Of a stretch of 64,000 nt of DNA, positions 1 to 8,218 are shown piece by piece. The notes beneath the pieces are model-generated. The model was not told the origin of the DNA. It was given only the letters and a program-made list of their open reading frames with translations, and did no database searches. The DNA is taken from NCBI RefSeq assembly GCF_030409715.1, contig NZ_JAUFQI010000001.1, positions 727,001 to 791,000 of the forward strand. The letters are read 5' to 3'. This stretch comes from Reinekea marina (GTDB lineage Bacteria; Pseudomonadota; Gammaproteobacteria; Pseudomonadales; Natronospirillaceae). The first letter of the stretch is position 1; each line of letters starts with the position of its first letter. The position numbers and the translations under genes are program-made.

Positions 1-381
1 TGGTAGTGCGGTAAAACCGTCTGTGGTGAATTTGACCTCATTCATACCATAGACAGAAATGTCTTGAGAGGATTCAACAAACACACCTAGATCTTTAATC
101 TCACCCGAACCTAAGCGGTTTGCTGCTTGAGGTAAAGCGAGCGTGCCGACTTCACCTGCTAACACCTGTAGCGTTTCTTCAATGGCTAAACCTGGGATGG
201 TCACTTTTACTTCTGTGTTTTCTTGCGCTGAGAAAAACAGTGTTGGTATACCTGAGCCTTCGTAGTTAGTCGGAAACGCGATTGTAAAATCTTTACCCAG
301 TACATCATTGGCAAGGCTCAACATAGGTGTTGTCGCTAGTGCAAGGGTCGTTATTGCTGTATTACGCTGAGAATTATTCAC
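1..381 (-). CDS. IgGFc-binding-like exported protein, N-terminal part (cut by window edge)
   Basis: An open frame runs from a GTG at 379-381 off the left edge (127 codons visible). A strong AAAGGAG lies 7 bases before the GTG, and the start overlaps the last 8 bases of the upstream gene, so the two are translationally coupled. The N-terminus has a short hydrophobic stretch (ITTLALATTPMLSLA) that could be a signal peptide. It is followed by GKDFTIAFPTNYEGSG and a T/V-rich strand region (ENTEVKVTIPG, then VGTLALPQA), which resembles the IgGFc-binding N-terminal domain of bacterial surface proteins (family knowledge, judged by eye). The function is probably extracellular and adhesive or structural. 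The C-terminus and any anchor are outside the window. Confidence 0.6.
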   Translation of the reverse strand, partial: MNNSQRNTAITTLALATTPMLSLANDVLGKDFTIAFPTNYEGSGIPTLFFSAQENTEVKVTIPGLAIEETLQVLAGEVGTLALPQAANRLGSGEIKDLGVFVESSQDISVYGMNEVKFTTDGFTALP

Positions 382-3300
382 CGAAGTACTCCTTTCCTTC
401 TAACTGAATATTAACCGTGATTGCCTTTTCTTGATTTGGGTAGACAAGGTCGTCACTCAAAGATTGTGTTACGTCGATACGAATTGAAGGTGATGCCAGT
501 AAGGGCTCACTCAAAACTTTATGTTGAATGCCATTAAGCGTTGATACGACTTCCAGTTGATGACTACCTTCGGTAAGAATCAAGACATCTATTGGCGGTA
601 AATTGAGTGTTAGCTTTTGCGTGTTTAGATGCCACTCCTCCCTCAACAACTCAGATTTAGCAATGATAGAACCGCTCGGATCTATTATTTGATAATAAAC
701 GGTCAGGTTGCCATCCGTGTTTGATCCGTTGGTTAGCTCAATGGTGGGCTCAAAAAGTGTGAGTTCACCCACATCCAATGTATTTCCGACATGCAATAGG
801 TTACTTGTTTGGATATTGTGGGTTGCTTCAATGACAACGTCCTTAAATACCTCATGTAACACCAAGCTATTCGGACCGACGCCGGAATTAGCCGTTAATA
901 AACGATAGGCTGCCTGATAAGTGTCAGCTAAAAGGTTTTGAGATTCCCAACGGAGCTGAGAGGTGACTGAGCTATTAGCAGGCACCATAATACCGGTGTC
1001 TTGTACTACATTGCCCGTTTCATCTAACCCCCGTGTATAGGTCATCATTTCATTGTCTTGGTTAAACAAATTAAATTCGAGATGTACAAACTTGTCGGTC
1101 GCGGTGTTATTTACTAAGACAACATTTTCGATTACTTCTTGATAAGCACTAAATTCTAAAAAGTCCAAGTCTGAACGGTCTATAGACACGCCAACACCTG
1201 TAGAAAGCGCTAACCCAACATCGAACTGATGCGCGATAGGGCGGTCTAATTGAATTAAATGCGATTGCCGCGCATACCCAGAAGCGGCAACGATGATTGA
1301 TTGCTCACCTAAGGCTAAGTTTTCCAGTACATAGTGACCAAACTCATCGGTGATTGCCGTTTGTTGACTGACTTGGCTCGCGATGAGTGCACCTGATAGA
1401 GGCGCAAGTGTCGTTGAATCAATAATACGGCCGAATAGCTTAGGGCTAGGTAATTGTTCTTCTAATAAGATATCTCCAAGCGCAACATTAGACCCCGGCG
1501 TAATTTGTATTGGGCGTACAAAATCAAAGTAGCCTGGTGCTGAAATATTTAGGTTGTAGGTACCGGGAATCAGCCCATCAAGAAGAATTTCGTGTTCAGA
1601 TGCTGAGTTCCAAACATAGAGTGGAGCATCAAGGCTATCCACTAGCTCTGCTGTTGCACCCAATACCGGTTGTTGAGTAGATTCACTTAAGAGTAGGGCC
1701 GTGAGAGTCGATGTTCGCATATCAACGGCATCATCTTGTAATAATTCTACTTGTAGAGCTGAACGGTTTCCGGCAAATAATTCTACACTTCCCGATTCAG
1801 TTAAGTAGCCATTCCTTTCAACAGAGATGTGGACTGTTTCAGTTCCAAACTGATCAAAAGCTACAATGCCAGTTGCATTGGTTGTTAAAGATATCGATTG
1901 AGAGCCACTCACTGAAACCGAAGAGCCTTCGATAGGGCTTCCACTATTTCGGTCAAGGACGGTAACGATAAACTCTGAGTTAGTCGGTAAATTTTCTTGT
2001 GGTTCATGTGAGTCATCTACTGTCCCAGCCTCATCAGCCCCTGCAGGTTGCAACACGACATTTAGGTTGAAGTTATGGCCCATGACAATGGAAACTTGAC
2101 TCGCAACAACGTTGTATCCCACTTTTGAAATTGTAAAGGTTAAATTCCCTTTGACATTAAACACTTTGGATACATGGCCATAACCGCCTGTTGATAGATG
2201 GATTGATTCAGAGTTGCCGCTAAAATCGCCACGAATCGCTGCATACTTAACGGGGTCTCCATTCACATCAACAACATTAAAAAGTACGCTAGATGTAGAG
2301 GGTGTTCCCGCTAAGGGGTCTGCACCTGGGTTGCTATTAGGTTTCAATGATGGGTTAAAGCTAAGCGTGCGACCTGCTACGGCTTCGGCTTGCGCAGATA
2401 CTACTTGATAGCCTTCACGATTTACTCGAATAGATAAAGCGCCTGGTACAATATTTGGAATTTGGTAGTAGCCATTTGCATCAGTCAACACTTCCGTATT
2501 ATGTGCGCCCGAAATGGTAACCTTAGCACCGCTTATAGCCGCATTGGATGTAGAGTCGAGAACCTTACCCATCAGTATTGCAGTAGTGGGAACGGCACTC
2601 ATTTGAACTTCCGCAAGGGTACGGGTTGTATTTGGAACTACTGTAATATTTGAAATTATTTTTTGCTCATAGCCTTCAGCGCTTACAACTAAGTTATAGA
2701 TTCCGCCTTCGATATTATTAAAAATAAAGTTTCCGTCGCTTCCATCTAGGCTATAAGTATTGAGAGGAGACTCTAGAATTGCACTAAAGCTTTGAATGGA
2801 TCCGGAGCTGTCTCTGTCGACAATAGTACCCAGGATAACAGTAGGTACTGTTGATAATATCGCATCAGCAGCATCGGCGTTTAACGCTTGAATGGCCAGT
2901 GCCGTTTCATAAACTTTGCCTGCCCAACTGCCATCAGAATTTTGCTGTTGCTTTAAGCGTGATAAATAGGGTGTCATCGTCAATGGATCTGGATAGGTTG
3001 GAAAAATTGCATTGATGGCGGTAGCGCTGGTTGCTATATCTGACCATAAACCTGTAGAGCCGTTCACTTGGGATAAAATGTATTGCCTAGCTTGAAAGAC
3101 GGCGGTGGTCGCATCTTGTTGTGTTAATCCGCGAGCCATCCATAAGGTTTCTGTCACCGATGCGGTTAGATATACCGATGGAATACCATCACTGTATCGC
3201 CATGCACCATCTGACCCTTGCATTGAAATCAGGAAGCTTAAACCTTGATTTAAAGCATTGTTATCAATATTACCTGAGACAAGCAACGCTGTAACTGCGT

Positions 3301-3718
3301 GAGCAGTGTCGACAACAGTAGATTCCGAGTTAGGGCCGCTACCAAAGCCACCATCGTAATTTTGGCGCTGTAACACGATGTTGACTTGCTCGCTTACATC
3401 AAGACCCGCTCGAACTTTAATGGAAATAGCTTTAGCTAAACTAATGGTATCGTTGGCACTAGTATCTACAAAAACCTGAATACTTGAGCTCTCTAGCGAT
3501 TTTAAATTATTGTCTAACGACACCATGGCTGCGTAGGTAGAATCAATCGGGGAAACCATTTCATTGGTCGTTGCATAGAAGCCAACACCATCTATTTGCT
3601 GTTCTAACCAACTAAGCCCGTTGTCAACCTCTGTAGCAGAAAAAACCAATGTTGGTATAGACATCAACATCAGCAATGACAGGCGAGCAAGTTTGGCAAA
3701 TATTTTTTTGGGTGTCAT
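374..3718 (-). CDS. Large exported protein: terpene-cyclase-like repeats plus carboxypeptidase-regulatory-like domains
   Basis: About 1,114 residues. The start is taken at the ATG 3716-3718 because AAAAGGAG sits 7 bases upstream; an ATG seven codons earlier lacks such a site. Residues 1-28 form a signal peptide (TPKKIFAKLARLSLLMLMSI, then FSA). Residues about 30-280 carry prenyltransferase/squalene-oxidase-type repeats (QNYDGGFGSG, MQGSDGAWRYSDG, QQNSDGSWAGKVYETALAIQ), the signature of an alpha/alpha-toroid. About six carboxypeptidase-regulatory-like beta-sandwich domains follow (each a GKVLD/GRIID strand, a DANGYY/DEFGHY turn and an EGYQ/SGYA end), and then a C-terminal beta-rich part. No catalytic DxDD or DCTAE-type motif was seen, so a scaffold or binding role is more likely than cyclase chemistry. 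It is the middle gene of a three-gene minus-strand set and overlaps the next one. Confidence 0.7.
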   Translation of the reverse strand: MTPKKIFAKLARLSLLMLMSIPTLVFSATEVDNGLSWLEQQIDGVGFYATTNEMVSPIDSTYAAMVSLDNNLKSLESSSIQVFVDTSANDTISLAKAISIKVRAGLDVSEQVNIVLQRQNYDGGFGSGPNSESTVVDTAHAVTALLVSGNIDNNALNQGLSFLISMQGSDGAWRYSDGIPSVYLTASVTETLWMARGLTQQDATTAVFQARQYILSQVNGSTGLWSDIATSATAINAIFPTYPDPLTMTPYLSRLKQQQNSDGSWAGKVYETALAIQALNADAADAILSTVPTVILGTIVDRDSSGSIQSFSAILESPLNTYSLDGSDGNFIFNNIEGGIYNLVVSAEGYEQKIISNITVVPNTTRTLAEVQMSAVPTTAILMGKVLDSTSNAAISGAKVTISGAHNTEVLTDANGYYQIPNIVPGALSIRVNREGYQVVSAQAEAVAGRTLSFNPSLKPNSNPGADPLAGTPSTSSVLFNVVDVNGDPVKYAAIRGDFSGNSESIHLSTGGYGHVSKVFNVKGNLTFTISKVGYNVVASQVSIVMGHNFNLNVVLQPAGADEAGTVDDSHEPQENLPTNSEFIVTVLDRNSGSPIEGSSVSVSGSQSISLTTNATGIVAFDQFGTETVHISVERNGYLTESGSVELFAGNRSALQVELLQDDAVDMRTSTLTALLLSESTQQPVLGATAELVDSLDAPLYVWNSASEHEILLDGLIPGTYNLNISAPGYFDFVRPIQITPGSNVALGDILLEEQLPSPKLFGRIIDSTTLAPLSGALIASQVSQQTAITDEFGHYVLENLALGEQSIIVAASGYARQSHLIQLDRPIAHQFDVGLALSTGVGVSIDRSDLDFLEFSAYQEVIENVVLVNNTATDKFVHLEFNLFNQDNEMMTYTRGLDETGNVVQDTGIMVPANSSVTSQLRWESQNLLADTYQAAYRLLTANSGVGPNSLVLHEVFKDVVIEATHNIQTSNLLHVGNTLDVGELTLFEPTIELTNGSNTDGNLTVYYQIIDPSGSIIAKSELLREEWHLNTQKLTLNLPPIDVLILTEGSHQLEVVSTLNGIQHKVLSEPLLASPSIRIDVTQSLSDDLVYPNQEKAITVNIQLEGKEYFGE

Positions 3719-3773
3719 AAAAAGCTCCTTTTGAAACATCCCGATTTAAGTGGTGAATACCCGTACCACAATG

Positions 3774-4508
3774 CTAGTTTGAAGTTCGACGCACACGGTA
3801 AAGAGCGGCTATGCCAAGTAGAAACAGTGCAAAAGATGCAGGCTCGGGTACTTCACTGGGTGCAGCGACATCCACGTTGGAGACATAGGTTAAAAACCCG
3901 TTGAAAAAATACTCTTCATTGCTGTTCTCATCAAAATGGCGTAGCCCGCCAATGTTTGATTCACTTACTTGAAAGGTCAGCTCGAAAAATTCACCGATGT
4001 CTAATTTTTCTAGAAAAAAGCCTAATGAGAAGGCAACATCATCTTCAGTACCTTCTAGCGCGTTGGTGTTGTCGCCTTTTGCATAGTCGAGCATGTTCCA
4101 AACTAGATCTCCCGAGGTGTTACCAGGCTCATCAATTTCCCAGCTAACAGCTTCGGTATTGCCTAGATACTCACCGGACTCATTAGAAAATGAATTGTCG
4201 TACTGGCTTAACTCCGCATCCCAAAATACCGAGGTATGCATACCAAATATTGATTCTGAACCGTTGTTTGTGACGGTCCATGCGAATGAACCTAAATTGT
4301 TACTGTCTAAATTATTTTCAAATTCGACGGTAAGGCCATAATCACTAAAATCGGAATAGTCATAACCAATTTCATCGTGCTCGAGAACAGTGCCGATAGA
4401 GTCAGAATAGTTAAATAAAGCCAGTTCTTGAATATCAATGATTGCAGCGCTAACAGTACCAGAGAGTAAAGTGGTGATTAATATTGTCGAGGGGGCTAAA
4501 TATTTCAT
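3774..4508 (-). CDS. PEP-CTERM sorting domain protein
   Basis: 244 residues with an N-terminal signal peptide (ILITTLLSGTVSAA) and a C-terminal PEP-CTERM tripartite tail: VPEPASFALFLLGIAALYR followed by RVRRTSN, i.e. motif, membrane helix and basic cluster. In the known system such tails are recognised by exosortase (EpsH) and the protein is sorted to the surface or biofilm matrix. No exosortase is in the window. The middle part is acidic and Asn/Ser-rich with predicted beta structure and no recognised enzyme motif. AGGATAG precedes the ATG. It lies upstream of, and 55 bases from, the cyclase-repeat protein gene, which suggests a joint surface function. Confidence 0.85.
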   Translation of the reverse strand: MKYLAPSTILITTLLSGTVSAAIIDIQELALFNYSDSIGTVLEHDEIGYDYSDFSDYGLTVEFENNLDSNNLGSFAWTVTNNGSESIFGMHTSVFWDAELSQYDNSFSNESGEYLGNTEAVSWEIDEPGNTSGDLVWNMLDYAKGDNTNALEGTEDDVAFSLGFFLEKLDIGEFFELTFQVSESNIGGLRHFDENSNEEYFFNGFLTYVSNVDVAAPSEVPEPASFALFLLGIAALYRVRRTSN

Positions 4509-4820
4509 GTGTGATCTATCCTAGATGCATTTATCAACTCTGGACTTTATCAGCTGAACATAGAAAAAACTAACACCCTTAGAATGAACATTTGGAATAA
4601 AAAAGACAGGATTCTGAGCATTAGTAAAAAAAATCGACACTTGATAATAAATATGAAAACTTGGATTTTTCTCTTTTTGAAGGATAAATCATGGGTAAAG
4701 ATAATGGGGGTGTTTTTTGAGTGTCGAATTAATTTACATTTTTGGCTTTGATTTAATGTTTTTTGTCTAAGAAGACTCATAGATTAAAAAATAGTATTTT
4801 TTTAATATTTGCGACGTAGT
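4509..4820. other. AT-rich intergenic region upstream of the PEP-CTERM gene
   Basis: This stretch has many A/T runs (e.g. around 4625-4635 and 4790-4810) and presumably contains the promoter of the minus-strand surface-protein operon. A 76-codon open frame is present on the minus strand but its composition (F/K/R/I-rich, no ribosome site) is that of random AT-rich DNA. No convincing gene or RNA is seen. Confidence 0.4.
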
Positions 4821-4977
4821 TCAAATATGGGTGTGACCTTTTTCCTTGTTTTCATCGTGTTTGGCGACTTCCAGTTTGCTCCATGTAGATGCGTTCGATG
4901 TAATGCCCACTAGCCGTCCTTCTTTAGTGATCATGGCACTTTTATAACAAAAACTTCTTCGTTACTAACCTGAATGG
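4821..4977 (-). pseudogene. Decayed C-terminal fragment of a cysteine synthase gene
   Basis: The minus-strand translation from 4977 reads TIQVSNEEVFVIKV, then after a frame change MITKEGRLVGITSNAS and TWSKLEVAKHDEN, ending in a stop at 4821-4823. Intact CysK in the same window reads [31 protein letters not shown] and [13 protein letters not shown] at residues about 218-262. Over half the positions match in collinear order, so this is a relic of a cysK/cysM-type gene. There is no start, the PLP-lysine region is missing, and at least one frameshift is present. It abuts the stop codon of the DUF3592-like gene and lies about 1.1 kb downstream of intact cysK in the same orientation. The divergence suggests an old duplication or a lost paralogue rather than a recent copy. 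Confidence 0.75.
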
Positions 4978-4978
4978 T

Positions 4979-5419
4979 TTAATTCAATATATGCACCATA
5001 AATTTTACAATTGCCAGAAGAAAAGCTCCTACAATCAATGAGAAATAGGTAAATGCTTTATTAAAAGTATCAGTTGATAACATCGAAAATCGATGATGAA
5101 ACGGGCAGTAGTGAACAGTCTTTGATGCTTCTAGTCTTTGTTTAACTCTTTTAAATTCACTTAAATTTTCAGTGCGTATTCGCTTTGCTAAGCCAATTCT
5201 ATTTGAGCGCACTTCAACACCATCTACCACATAACTATAGACAGCACCGATGGTATATATGGTTGAACCCGATCGAATGTCGCTTGGTTTTGTATGAGTT
5301 GAGACAGTTAAGTCTTTGATTGATACAGTGGGCCAGTACTTTGTCCAAGCATTTAGTAAAAGGTAAATCGCGGCTTGAATGATAAGAAGAACACAGGTTA
5401 TGGTGAAGGCTAATGTCAT
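4979..5419 (-). CDS. DUF3592-like small membrane protein
   Basis: 146 residues with a hydrophobic helix at each end (residues about 4-24 and 121-143) and a soluble middle. The middle pattern, WPTVSIKDLTVS, then YTIGAVYSYVVDGVEVRSNR and a later VHYCP segment, resembles the DUF3592 family (membrane proteins of unknown function; assignment by eye). The stop codon abuts the decayed cysK fragment. It is 10 bases downstream of another membrane protein gene and likely co-transcribed with it. No function can be assigned. Confidence 0.6.
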   Translation of the reverse strand: MTLAFTITCVLLIIQAAIYLLLNAWTKYWPTVSIKDLTVSTHTKPSDIRSGSTIYTIGAVYSYVVDGVEVRSNRIGLAKRIRTENLSEFKRVKQRLEASKTVHYCPFHHRFSMLSTDTFNKAFTYFSLIVGAFLLAIVKFMVHILN

Positions 5420-5429
5420 ATTAGTTTTC

Positions 5430-5918
5430 TCAGTGCCACAGATTTGGAGCGATTAAAAATAGAAGCGGACCTAAAAGGATGAAGGTCCAAAACTGATATT
5501 TTAGTGTGTTGAAGTCGTTGCTAGGGGCATTACTTTCTATGTTCAGCTTTGAATAGTACGGGTGTTTGTGCAGTAGAAAAAAACTTGCGAGTGGTTTATC
5601 AAAAATCAGTATCACAACCGTTGCAAAGCTGGCTGGAATGACTGCTGTAGTAAACCCATGCGCTATTAACGCCGGTATAGCCAACAGCATAGGGAACACT
5701 AACGCGCACAGCCAGCGCTCAGTAAGATCAGGCATATTGTTTGATACTTTCATTGAGCGATATATGAAACCATGAGCGATAAATAGCAAAATGAATATAG
5801 AGAACAATAGCGCGAACCCTATGTGCTGGAAAGGGCTGATAAGTTCCTGAAAAAGTATAGGCGAAACGAGGTAGTGGGTTAATGTGAGCAGTGCAAAAAG
5901 GGTCGCGACGATAAGCAA
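5430..5918 (-). CDS. Hypothetical polytopic membrane protein
   Basis: 162 residues with four to five hydrophobic segments (about residues 1-20, 30-52, 66-84, 88-105 and 144-158). The best start is a TTG at 5916-5918, with TAAGGA about 9 bases upstream; no in-frame ATG gives a better fit. No family recognised. It is the first gene of a two-gene unit with the DUF3592-like gene, located between cysK and the cysK relic, so the pair may have been inserted into or next to a former cysK duplication (inference). Confidence 0.55.
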   Translation of the reverse strand: MLIVATLFALLTLTHYLVSPILFQELISPFQHIGFALLFSIFILLFIAHGFIYRSMKVSNNMPDLTERWLCALVFPMLLAIPALIAHGFTTAVIPASFATVVILIFDKPLASFFLLHKHPYYSKLNIESNAPSNDFNTLKYQFWTFILLGPLLFLIAPNLWH

Positions 5919-6023
5919 TGTAAAACATCCTTAATGTTGGATACTTTACTAATATCACGAAAGCGTGTGCTTCACTATAGATTCAAAGGAAAAATGTGAG
6001 AGGAGTCGGGCTTTGGGAAGTCA

Positions 6024-6047
6024 GTGAGCTCAATCCCTTGAACTCAC
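6024..6047 (-). terminator. Stem-loop downstream of cysK
   Basis: GTGAGCTCAA and TTGAACTCAC form a 10-bp stem with one mismatch and a TCCC loop, 35 bases beyond the cysK stop on the minus strand. There is no clear T-run, so termination is possible rather than certain. It is followed by the AAGCTT-rich motif that also flanks the intergenic repeats of this window. Confidence 0.4.
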
Positions 6048-6081
6048 TCGCAGCTTGAAGCTTGCAGCTAATAAACAAAGC

Positions 6082-7017
6082 TTAATCAGCCAAATCCGCA
6101 AACAACGGCGTAGATAAGTAGCGTTCACCGAAAGATGGAATAATAACCACAATCAGCTTACCCGCATTTTCTTCACGCTTGGCAACTTCTAAGGCACTCC
6201 AAACGGCGGCGCCAGATGAAATACCGACTAATAAGCCTTCTTTGCTGGCCATCGCTCTTGCGGTAGCGAAGGCATCTTCATTACTGACTTGTATCGTTTC
6301 ATCCAGTATCGATACATTTAAGTTTTTAGGAATAAAACCAGCGCCGATGCCTTGAATAGGGTGTGGCCCTTTTGCGCCGCCTGAAATAACCGGTGACGCG
6401 GCTGGCTCAACGGCTATGGCTTTGAATTCAGGCTTTTTCGCTTTAAGTGTTTCTGCAACACCCGATACGGTTCCGCCGGTGCCAACCCCTGCGACTAAAA
6501 TATCAGCTTTGCCATCGGTGTCGCGCCAAATTTCTTCAGCGGTGGTGCTGGCATGAATCGCAGGGTTGGCTGGGTTTTCAAATTGTTGTGGCAAGAAAAA
6601 CTTAGACGGGTCTGCATCGGCAATTTCTTTTGCTTTCGAAATAGCGCCACCCATGCCATCGGGGCCAGGGGTCAGAACTAATTCAGCACCGTAAGCTCTT
6701 AATAACATGCGACGTTCTTTCGACATGGTTTCTGGCATGGTGAGTAAGCACTTGTAGCCTTTTGAGGCTGCGACCATGGCCAGTGCGATGCCAGTGTTGC
6801 CAGAAGTTGGCTCAACAATGGTCATGCCTGCTTTTAAAACGCCTCGCTCTTCCGCGTCGGCGATCATGGCAGCGCCAATACGATCTTTTACAGACTTACC
6901 TGGGTTAAAAAACTCAAGCTTCACAACGACTTCAGCTTGGCAACCTTCGGTTAAACGATTGAGTTTCACTAAGGGGGTATTGCCGATTAAATCAGTAACA
7001 TTGTTTGCAATATTCAT
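6082..7017 (-). CDS. cysK: Cysteine synthase A (O-acetylserine sulfhydrylase)
   Basis: 311 residues, the usual CysK length. It makes L-cysteine from O-acetylserine and sulfide in the cytoplasm using PLP. The Schiff-base lysine is K44 in [11 protein letters not shown]. The phosphate/substrate loop PTSGNTG is at residues 70-76, and the GVGTGGT phosphate-binding loop and GISSGAA are present near the usual positions. The ATG has AAAAGGAG upstream. It appears monocistronic: two small membrane genes follow after about 160 bases and a stem-loop, and a structured repeat region lies upstream. A decayed second copy fragment lies at 4821-4977. Confidence 0.95.
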   Translation of the reverse strand: MNIANNVTDLIGNTPLVKLNRLTEGCQAEVVVKLEFFNPGKSVKDRIGAAMIADAEERGVLKAGMTIVEPTSGNTGIALAMVAASKGYKCLLTMPETMSKERRMLLRAYGAELVLTPGPDGMGGAISKAKEIADADPSKFFLPQQFENPANPAIHASTTAEEIWRDTDGKADILVAGVGTGGTVSGVAETLKAKKPEFKAIAVEPAASPVISGGAKGPHPIQGIGAGFIPKNLNVSILDETIQVSNEDAFATARAMASKEGLLVGISSGAAVWSALEVAKREENAGKLIVVIIPSFGERYLSTPLFADLAD

Positions 7018-7138
7018 GTTCGCTCCTTTTTTGAATGTACCCAGTATATCGATCGCGTTGCGCTCTGTTTAATATCAATATGAACTACACAACAACCGAA
7101 CAGTTATGAACCCGGTGTGCTTAGGCATCGTCTTTTGC

Positions 7139-7555
7139 TTTTAACCCGCAGCCCTTAGCCCGAAGTCCGGCGTCAAAAACCGCACCCAGTCTCCCAATTA
7201 CCCTTGCTCGGTCGCTGTTCGCGCATCCCTGCGCCGCTAAGCTTCGGCATCCATGCCTCAGATTTCCGATCAAGGGTAATGGCGAGCCTAGGTGCTAACC
7301 GTGGAACCGTTTTTGTTTTTTGTTTAAACCCGCAGCCCGTAGCCCGCAGCTTAAAACCGCTCACAGCCAAAAACCGCCCCCAGTCTCCCAATTACCCTTG
7401 CTCGGTCGCTGTTCGCACCCCTGCGCCGCTAAGCTTCGCCATCCATGCCTCAAATTACCGAGCAAGGCTAATTGCGAGCCTAGGTGCTAACCAAGTTACC
7501 GTTTTGTTTTTTTGTTTAAACCCGCAGCCCGTAGCTCGCAGCCAAAAACCGTTCT
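7139..7555. repeat. Tandem pair of structured intergenic repeats (family A)
   Basis: Two units repeat with a period of about 194 bases (CAGTCTCCCAATTACCCTTG at 7187 and 7381; a GTTTAAACCCGCAGCCCGTA block at 7322 and 7515). Each unit holds a core of about 52 bases (7211-7263 and 7405-7455, beginning GTCGCTGTTCGC and ending CATCCATGCCTCA). Complementary 15-base arms flank each core: 7197-7211 with 7266-7280, and 7391-7405 with 7458-7472, each pairing at 14 of 15 positions. The same core occurs at 32350-32401 and 32597-32648. Short open frames across this block are shadows of the repeat. It fills the whole cysK upstream region. Confidence 0.85.
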
Positions 7556-7558
7556 TTT

Positions 7559-8218
7559 TCACTCACAACTTGCAGCTCCAAACTCAACACTTTCCCCTAT
7601 TAATTCAAACGTCCATTCATCTTCTATCCATGTTGCCTTAACCCAACCTTCCAAATCTGTCTTCGCGTCGAGTTGAACGGGTTCTTGATCGCAGTTTTCA
7701 AACAGCCCAAGTGTGCCTTCTGTTACCCATAGAATCACTGGGCTTTCAGGTTGCACATCAACGTCAGCGGTTATTTCATACACACTGTCAGGCATCATGA
7801 GTGTTTCTAAGGGTTGGGCGTTACCGGTCGATTTAATTGCTTTCGCTTTTGCTTCGACGGGTGCGCTTTGGTAAACGGAATCACTTTCGATTTGATCGCC
7901 AGCGATTGCACGCTCGGTGTTCATTTCACCTGCTTGGTTAGCTACCGAAGGCGCGCTGGCGTTCGGTAAGCTTTGGGTTGCCGTTACGAACGCCATGTCT
8001 TCATTAAGTTGCTCGCGATTTGGAACGATGAGCACAACGGTCATGACACTGGCAAAGGCTATGGGTACGGCGAACTGCCAGCGAATAAATTTTTTCGCTT
8101 TTTGGTGTTTAATTTTTTGCTGCAATTGCGCATGCAATTCAGCCGGTAAGGTGTGGTTTGCTTTACGCTGTTGGTAAAGTTGTTCTAGGGTGACTTTTTT
8201 AGGGGAATCGTGTTTCAT
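7559..8218 (-). CDS. Putative single-pass membrane anti-sigma factor
   Basis: 219 residues. The N-terminal 40 residues are charged and cytoplasmic-like (KKVTLEQLYQQRKANHTLPA, then KIKHQKAKKF). One membrane helix is at about 46-64 (FAVPIAFASVMTVVLIV), and a C-terminal acidic domain is probably periplasmic. Its ATG overlaps the stop of the ECF sigma gene by 4 bases, the classical position of an anti-sigma factor. It lacks the H-x3-C-x2-C zinc motif of ZAS-type anti-sigma factors, so the role is inferred from topology and context only. The C-terminus has just two cysteines, NCDQEP and AASCE. Confidence 0.55.
   Translation of the reverse strand: MKHDSPKKVTLEQLYQQRKANHTLPAELHAQLQQKIKHQKAKKFIRWQFAVPIAFASVMTVVLIVPNREQLNEDMAFVTATQSLPNASAPSVANQAGEMNTERAIAGDQIESDSVYQSAPVEAKAKAIKSTGNAQPLETLMMPDSVYEITADVDVQPESPVILWVTEGTLGLFENCDQEPVQLDAKTDLEGWVKATWIEDEWTFELIGESVEFGAASCE

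Noticed and set aside
4550..4780. 76-codon minus-strand open frame
   Set aside because: AT-rich, biased composition, no ribosome site and no family resemblance; most likely random in the intergenic region.
7197..7280. Repeat units as integron attC sites
   Set aside because: The paired arms and loop recall attC, but the R'/R'' core site sequences were not found and no integrase or gene cassettes are present.
7204..7641. 145-codon plus-strand and 72-codon minus-strand open frames across the repeats
   Set aside because: They are translations of the tandem repeat (the same peptide appears twice) and overlap the structured elements; no independent coding signal.
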